Of a stretch of DNA of 64,000 bases, positions 1 through 9,500 are shown piece after piece (position 1 is the stretch's first letter; every line of letters starts with the position of its first letter). The stretch is from positions 213,934 to 277,933 of the forward strand of contig JAWKZG010000006.1 in NCBI GenBank assembly GCA_041396125.1, read 5' to 3'. The notes under the pieces are model-generated. The model did not search any database. It saw nothing but the letters and a program-made list of their open reading frames with translations, and was not told where the DNA came from. This stretch comes from JAWKZG01 sp041396125 (lineage in GTDB: Bacteria; Pseudomonadota; Gammaproteobacteria; Competibacterales; Competibacteraceae). A program made the position numbers and the translations under genes.

Positions 1-1
1 G

Positions 2-286
2 CGGTTGTTGGAAACCGAGATCGATCGTCTGCCGGAGGCTTTTCGTACGGTATTCATGCTGCGCGAAGTGGAGCAGCTTAGTGTCCAGGAAACCGCCCAG
101 CTGCTGGATATTCCACCTGCTACTGTCAAAACCCGCTGTTTCCGCGCCCGCCAGGTACTGCGTGAGGCCTTGAGCGAACAGGCTGAAACGCAAGGTCGTG
201 AAGCTTTTGCCTTCCTCGGTGTCCGTTGTGACCGTATGGTCAGCCAGGTGATGCAGCGCCTGACAGACTCGAAGCTGTTGTACTAA
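2..286 (+). CDS. ECF-type RNA polymerase sigma factor, C-terminal part (cut by window edge)
   Basis: The frame is open from the left edge, so the N-terminus (region 2, -10 recognition) lies outside. The visible 93 residues hold sigma-70 region 4: an EIDRLPEAFRTVFMLREVE segment, then a helix-turn-helix (SVQETAQLLDIPPATVKTRCFRARQVLRE), which in this family contacts the -35 element. A tail of about 35 residues follows. The next gene starts 80 bases downstream on the same strand and encodes an exported ferritin-like protein, followed by a cytochrome c, so the sigma factor plausibly controls this envelope/redox cluster. No anti-sigma factor is visible. The fold assignment is firm; the regulon is inferred from neighbours only. 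Confidence 0.85.
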   Translation, partial: RLLETEIDRLPEAFRTVFMLREVEQLSVQETAQLLDIPPATVKTRCFRARQVLREALSEQAETQGREAFAFLGVRCDRMVSQVMQRLTDSKLLY

Positions 287-366
287 GACCCTCAAGTCTT
301 TTTCCTTGCCAGGCGTCAGGCCGGCGTCTGGCACCTATCCTAATCCATTCAACCGGGAGGACTGAA

Positions 367-939
367 ATGTCCCAGACGAATCTTATTGTGCCCGAAATTA
401 ACCTGCAACGCCGTTCTTTCCTGGGTCAGGCCACGCTATCCGCTACCGCTATTGCGCTGTTAAGCGGTTGTGGTGCGTTGTCTGCCACCGCAGTGGCTGC
501 CGATGCCGAACAGGATGCACGCATCCTGGATACAGCGCTGGCGGCTGAACAAGAAGCTATCGCCGCCTACCAGCTCGGTGCCGACAGCGGCTTGCTGCAA
601 GCTGAAGTGCGGGCGTTGGCGCTGCAGTTTCAAGGTCATCACAAGGCCCATGCCGAGTTGCTGGCGAAGACCGTGCGAACTCTGGGCGGCGTGCCGTCCG
701 AACCCAAAGCAGAGTACGCCTTTCCGCTGAATCAGCTTAACAACCAGACAGATGTGCTGCGCTTTGCCGCCGAGCTGGAGCAGGGTGCGGTCAGTGCCTA
801 TCTGGGGGCTGTGCCGCTGTTCGGTGAGCGCGATCTGGCCAAGGCTGCCGCCAGTATTCTCGGTGATGAGGCGATGCACTGGGCGATCTTGCGTCAGGCT
901 CTTGGGCAGGACCCGGTGCCGATTGCGTTTGTGTCATGA
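367..939 (+). CDS. Exported ferritin-like domain protein (Ferritin_2 type)
   Basis: 190 residues. The N-terminus carries a twin-arginine-like motif (QRRSFLGQ), a hydrophobic stretch and a possible lipobox (LLSGC), pointing to export and perhaps lipid anchoring. The remainder is a four-helix ferritin-like domain with typical metal-ligand spacing: AAEQEAIAAY, GHHKAH, AELEQGAVSAY and GDEAMHWAIL. Such proteins bind a di-metal centre, but their substrates are mostly unknown. The start has a ribosome-binding site (gggagg, 354-359). It lies between an ECF sigma factor gene and a cytochrome c gene, which begins 11 bases after its stop. Family certain, function not. Confidence 0.8.
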   Translation: MSQTNLIVPEINLQRRSFLGQATLSATAIALLSGCGALSATAVAADAEQDARILDTALAAEQEAIAAYQLGADSGLLQAEVRALALQFQGHHKAHAELLAKTVRTLGGVPSEPKAEYAFPLNQLNNQTDVLRFAAELEQGAVSAYLGAVPLFGERDLAKAAASILGDEAMHWAILRQALGQDPVPIAFVS

Positions 940-949
940 GTTGCCAGGT

Positions 950-1324
950 ATGAAGCTCATAGTCCTGGTGCTGGCGGTCAGCTGCTGGCCGCTGGCGGTC
1001 TATGGCGCAGGCGATCCTGAGCGCGGCAGCGAGATCTATCAGCGTTGCAAGGCCTGCCATGCGCTGGCCTATGACCGCACCGGTCCACGCCATTGCGGTT
1101 TGTTGGGCCGGCGTGCCGGCAGTGTCGCAGGATTTACCTATTCCAGTGCGCTGCGCGAGTCCGGCATCGTTTGGGATCGCGCCAGCCTGGATGCTTTTCT
1201 GCAAAACCCGCTGGCGGCCGTGCCGGGCACTACGATGGGATATGCCGGCATTGCCGATGCCGGCGAGCGCGCCGATCTGATTGCTTATCTGGCGCAGATT
1301 GATCGTTCAGCGGCTTGCCGCTGA
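950..1324 (+). CDS. Small class I c-type cytochrome, periplasmic
   Basis: 124 residues starting MKLIVLVLAVSCWPLAVYGAG, a clear Sec signal peptide. I chose this start because the open frame upstream runs antisense-like through the previous gene. The heme attachment motif CKACH follows the mature N-terminus, and a GTTMGYAGI segment near the C-terminus supplies the expected axial methionine. The family is cytochrome c-550/c2-like electron carriers. It is separated by only 10 bases from the ferritin-like gene and is probably co-transcribed with it. Likely role: soluble electron shuttle to an oxidase or peroxidase; the partner is not known from sequence. Confidence 0.85.
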   Translation: MKLIVLVLAVSCWPLAVYGAGDPERGSEIYQRCKACHALAYDRTGPRHCGLLGRRAGSVAGFTYSSALRESGIVWDRASLDAFLQNPLAAVPGTTMGYAGIADAGERADLIAYLAQIDRSAACR

Positions 1325-1377
1325 AGCCGATCGCAATATCTCGCAAATATCTCCCATAGATTGTATGGAGAATGGTC

Positions 1378-2744
1378 ATGAAAGCTCGTTTCATCTGGTT
1401 AACCAGCGTGTTTTTCTGAGTCTTGGGCTTGTCTTGCCCGCCGGAGCGGCTGAACCCGCTGTTACACCGGCGCTGAAAACAGCCCTGTCACGGTTGTCGA
1501 GACCTGATGTCAGTCATGTGATGCAAACCTTGCACTTGTTGCAGGAAGGCCGCGAAACTTTTCGCTTTGAAACCTTTGGCAGCGATACCTTTTGGGGCGA
1601 CCAGCTGGCCTGCACGAAGCCATTGCCGGTGCGGCGCTAGGCGGAACAGGGCCGGGCGTAAGCCCTGATACCACTGGCAGTCGGTTTGAAAGTGGACAGC
1701 CAGGCTTTGCCATGGCGGGTTCAGCGTGCTCTGCGTCACGGTGAGCTGGATCTGGACGACCCGGCGGTTACGCTGGATTTACTGCGGCTGAATGCGGTGG
1801 TTGGGGTGCAAGGCTTTTTTAATGATACCGGCCAAGGTCTTGAATCAGTGGGTATCACTTGCGCTTTGTGTCATGCCACTGTCGACGACAGTCTGGCACC
1901 CGGCATCGGCCAGCGCCTGGATGGCTGGGCCAATCGCGATCTGAATATCGGGGCTGTCATTGCACTGGCACCAAATCTGGAACCTTTGGTAGCGCTATTG
2001 CAGATCGTCGAACCGACCATTAAGGCGGCGACTGTTCGCAGTGTTCTGCAGAGCTGGGGACCGGGCAAGTTCGACGCCGGTTTGCTGCTGGATGGCAAAG
2101 CATTTCGACCCGACGGTGCGTCAGCCGCTACGCTGATTCCACCTGCCTTTGGCCTGGCGGGGGTGAATCTGCATACCTGGACCGGCTGGGGTTCGGTGTC
2201 GCACTGGAATGCCCTGGTCGCCAATCTGGAAATGCGTGGCCTGGGTACGTTTTACGATCCGCGCCTGAATGACGCTGCCAAGTTTCCTATTGCTGCCGCA
2301 ATGGGTCTGGGCGATGTGCGCAGCGATCCTGATCTTATTACACCAAGACTGGCGGCGCTGCATCTTTATCAGCTGAGCCTGCAGGCACCGGAACCACCCC
2401 GTAACAGCTTTGACCGGCAGGCTGCCGCGCGCGGTGAAGTCCTGTTCAAGACTCGCGCCGATTGTGCCCGCTGTCATGTACCGCCGCTGTATACCGAGCC
2501 CGGCTGGAATATGCACACGGCAGAGGAAATCGGCATTGATGCGTTTCAGGCTGAACGCTCGCCGGACGAGCACTACCGCACAGCGCCTTTGCAGGCTTTA
2601 TGGACGCATACCAAGGGTGGGTTTTACCACGATGGTCGCTTCGCCAGCCTGCTGGATGTCGTGGAACACTATGACCAGACCTTCGCATTGGCGCTGAGCG
2701 CGCAGGATAAAGCCGATCTGGTCGAGTTTCTGAAGTCGCTGTGA
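1378..2744 (+). pseudogene. Di-heme cytochrome c family protein, frameshifted
   Basis: A good start with ggag seven bases upstream gives MKARFIWLTSVFF, then the frame breaks in a run of five T (about 1411-1415). The continuation (LSLGLVLPAGAAEP) completes a signal peptide. Two more shifts are needed near 1608 and 1675 before the long final frame (from 1686). That frame has two heme motifs, CALCH and CARCH, and a C-terminal DGRFASLLDVVEHY segment like those of MauG/cytochrome c peroxidase-type proteins. An alternative ATG at 1365 avoids the first shift but gives no clear signal peptide. Intact, it would be about 450 residues. Either a decaying gene or one damaged by base errors. Confidence 0.65.
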
Positions 2745-2851
2745 TGCAGCTCCAGAGTCTCACGTTTGCTTTAACGGCATTTAATATAAAAAATAATCAT
2801 ATAAAAATTGATTATTAATCGTTTGTCGGAAGAGTATTAAGGGCGCTTAGC

Positions 2852-3235
2852 ATGGCAACAAACCCGTATTCAGAAGAAGGTCCGGCCATGCCCGATGATG
2901 CCCCGCTTGTCCCAAGCCACCCATGAGCTCAGCAACCGGCGAGACGCGCAGCACCGAGTGATAGCGTTTCGCCAATTTGCTTCGTCGGGTTTTTGCCGAC
3001 GGCGCTTTATCGGTGCAATGTTCAAGCAGCTGTATTGCTGTAGCGGTCGCACATGTGACTCAGTGTCCGTATTGCATTCGCAGTCATACCAAGGCACTCC
3101 CAGGCATGCGCGCCACGCCTGAGCAGATTATGGAGGCTATCTGGGTTGCCTCAGAGATGCACGTGCCGGCGGCACAGCACGCATGCGGCACTGGCGGTGG
3201 AAACCATTGCTGAACAGCAGGAGAAAGCACAATGA
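2852..3235 (+). pseudogene. AhpD-like carboxymuconolactone decarboxylase family protein, frameshifted
   Basis: The recognisable core reads IAVAVAHVTQCPYCIRSHTK, the CxxC active site plus downstream histidine of the AhpD/CMD family, then TPEQIMEAIWVASEM and, in another frame, ALAVETIAEQQEKAQ to the stop. At least three frame changes are needed between the start (MATNPYSEEGPAMP...) and the end, so no single product of normal size (about 115-125 residues) can be made as written. Family members act as thiol peroxidase partners. It lies upstream of coxA. The shifts may be base errors, since several neighbouring genes show the same kind of damage. Confidence 0.6.
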
Positions 3236-3308
3236 ACAGGCTATCGGGTGGCTGTCAGAATCCTGCGCTGCTGCCGGCTGCGCGGCAAAAATCAAGCAGG
3301 GTACTGAG

Positions 3309-4922
3309 ATGAAGACGTCGGCAGCTGCGCGAAAAACTGCGCATGATGAAGAGCCAGCACGTGGCCTCGCTGGCCTGTTCACCCACCATCACAAAGATAT
3401 CGGCACGCTGTATCTGCTGTTTGCGCTCACGATGCTGTTCGTGGGTGGTACGCTGGCACTGACTATCGGGCCGAGTTATTCCAGCCGGGCCTGCAGTTGG
3501 TCGAACCGCATTTTTTTAATCAGCTGACCACCATGCATGGTCTGATCATGATTTTTGGTGCGATCATGCCGGCCTTCGTCGGGCTCGCCAACTGGCAGAT
3601 ACCGCTGATGATCGGTGCGCCTGACATGGCTTTGCCGCGCCTGAATAACTGGTCGTTCTGGATTCTGCCTTTCGCCATGCTGATGCTGTTCAGCACCTTG
3701 TTCATGGAAGGTGGCGCACCAGCTTCCGGCTGGACTTTGTATGCACCGCTCAGCCTGCAGACCGGCGCGGCTTTTCCGTTCACGATTCTGGCCATTCACC
3801 TGATGGGGTTTTCGTCCATCATGGGCGCGATTAATGTCGCGACCATTCTCAATGTCACGAACCGAGCATGCCTTTGATGCGGATGCCGCTATTCGTCTGG
3901 GCTGGTTGATTACCGCGTTTCTGTTGCTGGTCGCCATGCCGGTGCTGGCCAGCGCGGTTACCATGCTGCTTACCGACAAGTTCTTTGGCACCAGTTTTTA
4001 CAATGCGGCCGGCGGTGGTGATCCGGTGATGTACCAGCATATTTTCTGGTTTTTTGGGCATCCCGAGGTTTACATCATGATTCTGCCGGCGTTTGGCATT
4101 GTTTCGGAGATTGTGCCGACTTTTGCCAGGAAGCGCCTGTTCGGCTATCAATCGATGGTTTATGCATTGGCCGCGATTGCATTTTTATCCATGATTGTCT
4201 GGGCCCATCACATGTTTACCGTGGGTATGCCGCTGACCGGCGAGCTGTTTTTCATGATGGCAACCATGCTGATTTCAGTACCTACCGGCATCAAAGTATT
4301 CAACTGGGTTGCAACCATGTGGCGGGGTGCAATGACCTTTGAAACGCCGATGCTGTTTGCTATCGCGTTTGTGGTCCTGTTTTCCATCGGTGGTTTTTCA
4401 GGTCTGATGCTGGCTATTACACCAGCTGATTTTCAATACCACGACACCTATTTCGTGGTTGCCCATTTTCATTATGTCCTGGTGACCGGGGCACTGTTCG
4501 CAATTATCGCGGCGGCGTACTATTGGTTACCGAAATGGACCGGGCATCGCTATCCCGAGCGCCTGGGTCAGATCCACTTCTGGTTGTCGGCAATCTCCGT
4601 GAATGTCTTGTTTTTCCCGCAACACTTCCTGGGTCTGGCCGGGATGCCGCGGCGGATTCCGGACTATGCGCTGCAATTTGCCGAATTCAACAGTGTTTCC
4701 TCGATCGGGGCTTTCGTTTTCGGGTTTTCGCAGCTACTGTTTCTGTATATCGTGATTCATACCATCCGTGGCGGCGAACCGGCCTCAAATCAGGTTTGGG
4801 AAGGGGCGCAAGGCCTGGAGTGGACCCTGTCCTCACCACCGCCATACCATAGTTTCAATGAGCCGCCCGAGCTGGAATCCGCAGCAGAGAAACATACCCC
4901 GGAGACGATTCATTCAAACTGA
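3309..4922 (+). pseudogene. coxA: Cytochrome c oxidase subunit I, frameshifted
   Basis: The heme-copper oxidase catalytic subunit is unmistakable: TTMHGLIMIF (heme a ligand region), WFFGHPEVYIMILP (CuB histidine and cross-linked tyrosine), WAHHMFTVGMP (CuB histidines), and HDTYFVVAHFHYVL (heme ligands). Total length would be about 535 residues. Three frame breaks occur, near 3470, near 3850 (conserved NMRAPG region) and near 3901 (FVW-WLI), each explained by about one lost base. The last 340 residues are one intact frame. No subunit II or III gene is next to it, which is unusual. All catalytic residues remain, so sequence error is at least as likely as real loss. Confidence 0.8.
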
Positions 4923-4935
4923 GCAGATAAAGACC

Positions 4936-5966
4936 ATGCCCAAATTGATCGCTGCGCCGCTGCAAACCCCGTTAACAGCACTGCTCGGTTGCCGCTATCC
5001 GGTGTTGCAGGCCGGTATGGGTGGTGTGGCGCGGGCGGAACTGGCTGCTGCTGTCAGTGCCGCCGGCGGTTATGGTTTTCTCGGCATGGTGCGCGAGTCC
5101 GCTGCGCTGATCAGCAGTGAAATTGCAGAAGTGCGGCAGCGCACTGACCAGGCGTTCGGTGTCAATTTAATCCCTGCCGCGACCGATCCGGTGCTATTGG
5201 ACGAAGAGCTGGCTGTCTGTTTTGAGGCCAGGGTGCATTCACTGTGTCTGTTCTGGGATGTTGTCCCCGAAGTGATTGCACGGGCGCACGCAGCCGGTTG
5301 TCTGGTGCTGTATCAGGTCGGCTCGGTAGCCGATGCGGTGGCGGCTGCTGAAGCGGGAGCGGATGCCATTATCGCGCAGGGTGTCGAGGCCGGTGGTCAT
5401 GTGCGTGGCACGCTGGGCTCGCTGGTATTATTGCCACAAGTGGTGGCGGCAGTGGACGTGCCGGTCGTAGCCTGCGGCGGTTTTGCCTCCGGTACCAGTC
5501 TGGTTGCCGCGCTGGCTCTGGGCGCAGCCGGCATGCATTGTGGCACGGTCTTCCTGGCAACGCAGGAGTCTTTCGCCCATGCGTACCATAAACAGCGACT
5601 CGTCGACGCGTCTTCGGAAAACACAGTCTATACTGATATATTCGGCATCAACTGGCCGCCGGGAGCCCCGGTGCGGGTGCTGGCCAACAGCGTCACCGAA
5701 GCGCACCAGGATCATCTGCTGGGTCATGATCCCCGGACTTTGCCGCGCGAAGCAGTCGCCACGGACGACGGTCGGCCGGTTTACCGTTACAGCACTGACT
5801 CGCCGCTGCGAACCACAAGCGGCGCGCTGGAGCTTTGCCAGCATACGCCGGACAGGTGACGGGACAGGTGCACCGGATAGCCCCGGCGGGTGAACTGCTG
5901 GCTTCCATCATGCAGGAAGCCCAGACCAGCCTGACCCGGCTGAATAATAGTGCAAATTCAGAATAG
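4936..5966 (+). pseudogene. NAD(P)H-dependent flavin oxidoreductase / nitronate monooxygenase family, frameshift near C-terminus
   Basis: A TIM-barrel FMN enzyme of the 2-nitropropane dioxygenase family. Visible motifs are PVLQAGMGGV near the N-terminus, the flavin-site AQGVEAGGHVRGT, and a VVACGGFASG phosphate-binding loop followed by AALALGAAGMHCGTVFLAT. The start is 13 bases after the coxA stop. The long frame stops at 5859, but the adjacent frame continues the expected C-terminal helix (VHRIAPAGELLASIMQEAQ) to 5966, so a single-base shift lies at about 5830-5845. With it corrected the protein is about 343 residues, normal for the family. The natural substrate is unknown. Confidence 0.75.
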
Positions 5967-5974
5967 GACTATGC

Positions 5975-6555
5975 ATGCAAGATTGGAATGACATCAAGCG
6001 CTGGCGTCGGGCGCAGCGGGAACAGTTACTGGAGGCGCGTCTGGCAGCAGGGCGGGCGCAGCGGGAACAGTGGAATGCGCTCATCCTGCCCCAGCTGCGT
6101 GAGCTGCTCCCTGCGCCGGCTGGCCGGGTATTTGGTCTGTGCTGGCCGTTTAAAGGCGAGTTTGATGCCCGCGAGCTGGTTACCGAACTGCTTGAGCAGG
6201 GGGCGCAGGCCGCGCTGCCCGCGGTGGTGCAGGCGCGTGCCCCGCTGGAGTTCCGATTATGGCGACGGGAGACCCTACCGAACGCGGGGTGTATCAGATT
6301 CCGGTGCCCAAAAAACGTGAAGTAGTCGAGCCGGATGTGCTGCTGGTACCGCTGGTTGGCTTTGACGACAAGGCTTACCGGCTGGGCTACGGCGGCGGCT
6401 ATTTCGACCGCACTATCGCTGCCATGCGGCAGCGACCTCTGGCCATTGGTATTGGCTATGAGCTAGCCCGCCTCAACACCATCTACCCGCAACCGCACGA
6501 TATCCCGATGGATGCGATCGTCACCGAGCAGGGACTGTTCCGGCGTCCGGACTAA
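5975..6555 (+). pseudogene. 5-formyltetrahydrofolate cyclo-ligase, one frameshift
   Basis: The enzyme converts 5-formyl-THF to 5,10-methenyl-THF with ATP. The N-terminal half (WNDIKRWRRAQREQLL...) and C-terminal half (PTERGVYQIPVPKKREVVEPDVLLVPLVGFD, then the family signature GYGGGYFDR) lie in different frames, joined near 6260-6270. Corrected length is about 192 residues, as expected. The gene starts 8 bases after the preceding oxidoreductase and ends four bases inside the convergent purL stop region. Because the enzyme is widely conserved and both halves are well preserved, a base error is the simplest explanation. The gene is often called fau or ygfA. Confidence 0.8.
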
Positions 6556-9500
6556 TCTACCCAGGCGCGTGCGTTCTGAAACAATCGCAGCCAGGGCGCA
6601 TCGTCCGACGATCCATCGTCTGACGGTCCGCCAGGCCAGTTGTCAGGCCGCCAGGACCATTGCACAGCGCGAAATACCCGCTCCGGATGCGGCATTAGAA
6701 TAGTGACCCGTCCATCCTGATTGCAAAAACCCGTTAACCCCTGCGCGGAGCCGTTCGGATTGTACGGATAATGTTCGCTGGGCTGGCCGCTGTGATCGAT
6801 ATAGCGCAAGGTAACCCCTTCGCTTTGCAGTGCCTGCTGCGGCCCATCAGGGCTGGCGAACTCGGCCCGGCCTTCGCCGTGCGCGACTGCAATCGGCAGG
6901 CGCGCACCAGCCATGTCGCGAAACAAAATCGATGGCGAGGGCAAGACTTCCACCAGACTCAGGCGCGCTTCGAACTGTTCCACCCGATTGCGTACAAAGC
7001 GGGGCCAGTGGGTCGTCCCCGGTATCAGCTCACGCAGTCCGGCCAGCATCTGGCAGCCGTTGCACACCCCCAGCGCGAAGCTGTCCGGACGGTCAAAAAA
7101 AGCGGCGAACTGGTCCCGGGCACGACTATTGAACAGAATGGACTTGGCCCAGCCCTGGCCTGCGCCCAGCACGTCGCCGTAGGAAAAACCACCGCAGGCT
7201 GCCAGACCGCTGTACGCGTCCAGTGTGATCCGACCTTCCAGCAGATCGCTCATATGCACATCAATCGCGGTAAAACCGGCCCGCTCGAAAGCTGCGGCCA
7301 TTTCGATCTGACCGTTCACGCCTTGCTCGCGCAAGATCGCAACTTTGGGTTTGCTGCCGAGGTTCAGATAGGGTGCGGCGGGATTGTTGTCCAGCCTGAA
7401 ATCGAAGCTGACTGACAAACCGGGGTTTTGATCATTCAGCAGGGCATCAAAGGCCTCCCGGGCGCAGTCCGGGTCATCACGTAGCGCCTGCATGTGATAG
7501 CTGCCTGCTGACCAGTGCCGCCGCAATTCACTGCGTTTGGTGCTCAGCAGTGGCGCGCCGTTATGGTGCAGTAGCAGTTCATTATCCGCTCTGACCACCC
7601 CGATGACATGGCTGCACTGACCCAGCCCGGCCTGCTTCAGTGTTTGCAGCACGGCAGCGCGCTGTGCCGCCGGTATCTGGATAACAGCACCCAGTTCTTC
7701 GCAAAACAGCGCTGCCAGTGGATCGTTGCCCAGATCGTCCAGTAATACCGACCAGCCGCAGCCACCTGCGAAAGCCATCTCGCATAATGTTGCCAGCAAA
7801 CCGCCGTCGGAACGGTCGTGATAAGCCAGCAGCAGGCCGGCGCGATTCAGTTCCTGGATAGCATCAAAGAAGGCCCGCAGCAGAGCGGCATCGTCCAGAT
7901 CGGGCGGCGTGTCGCCTAATTGCTGATAAACCTGCGCCAGCACCGAGCCGCCCAGACGGTTACGAGCGCCGCCCAGATCGATCAGCAGCAGGTCGGACTC
8001 GCCTTGATCCGTGCGTAATTGCGGCGTCAGCGTGCGTCGTATATCGCTGACCGGCGCAAAGGCTGAGATGACCAGCGACAGCGGCGCGCTTACCGTTTTG
8101 CTGTGATCCTGCGCCTGCCAGACGGTCTTCATGGACAGTGAATCCTTACCAACCGGAATGGCAATGCCCAGCTGCGGGCACAGTTCCAGTCCGACCGCAC
8201 GGACCGTATCGTACAGTGCTGCGTCTTCGCCGGGATGTCCGGCCGCTGCCATCCAGTTGGCTGACAGACGGATCGTGCCCAGTTCATCAATAGCCGCTGC
8301 GGCGATATTGGTAATGGCTTCAGCTACCGCCATACGACCGGAGGCCGGGGCATCGAGCAGTGCCAGCGGGCTGCGTTCGCCCATGCTCATGGCCTCACCG
8401 GTCCAGGCTTTGAAGCCGCTGGCGGTGACCGCGACATCGGCTACCGGTACCTGCCAGGGGCCCACCATCTGATCGCGGCAGACCAGGCCGCCTATGGTGC
8501 GATCACCAATGGTAATCAGAAAACTTTTATCGGCGACAGTGGGGTGCTGCAAAACCCGCGCAACGGCCTCGTTCAGGTCGATAGTCGCTGTCTCGAAAGG
8601 CGTTTTTTGCGGTGCTCGGTGCGAAACTTCTCGCAACATCCGTGGGGGTTTGCCTAACAACACTTCCAGCGGCATATCGATCGGGGTTTGTCCGCTTAAC
8701 CGGTCGCTGACGATCAGCTCGCTGCGTTCGGTGGCATGGCCCAGTACCGCGTAGGGGCAGCGTTCACGCTGGCAAATCTGCTCAAACTCGCTGAGCTGAT
8801 CAGCTGCAATGGCGAGTACATAGCGTTCCTGCGATTCATTGCACCAGATCTCTTTCGGTGACATGGCCGGATCATCGCAGGGAATTGCACGCAGCTCAAA
8901 CCGAGCGCCGCGGCCAGCATCGTGGATAATTTCAGGCAGTGCATTACTAAGCCCGCCCGCGCCGACATCGTGAATGGACAACACCGGATTGGTTGCACCA
9001 CGTGCCCAGCAGCGATCAATGACTTCCTGGCAGCGGCGCTGCATTTCCGGGTTATCGCGCTGCACCGAGGCGAAATCCAGCGCTTCCTCACTGGTCCCCG
9101 AGGCCATGCTGGAAGCAGCCCCGCCGCCCAGGCCAATCAGCATGGCCGGGCCGCCGAGCACGATAATCGGGGTGCCGACCGGCAAAGCTTGTTTGTCGAC
9201 ATGCTCGGCGCGAATATTGCCCAAACCGCCGGCAATCATGATCGGTTTATGGTAACCGCGCCGCTCGCCCGCGACGGTCTGTTCAAAAGCCCGGAAATAA
9301 CCGCACAGAGCCGGGCGGCCAAATTCATTATTGAATGCCGCGCCACCGATGGGGCCTTCCAGCATGATATCCAGCGCGGTAGCGATACGCGCCGGATAAC
9401 CGTAATCGTCCTCCCAGGGCTGGATAAAATCAGGAATACGCAGATTGGAGACACTGAAACCGACCAGTCCCGCTTTCGGCCGTGCACCACGCCCGGTCGC

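Noticed and set aside
3232..3312. 26-codon frame (MNRLSGGCQNP...) between the AhpD-like gene and coxA
   Set aside because: Too short, no family, overlaps neighbouring gene ends; more likely leftover of the damaged region than a subunit gene.
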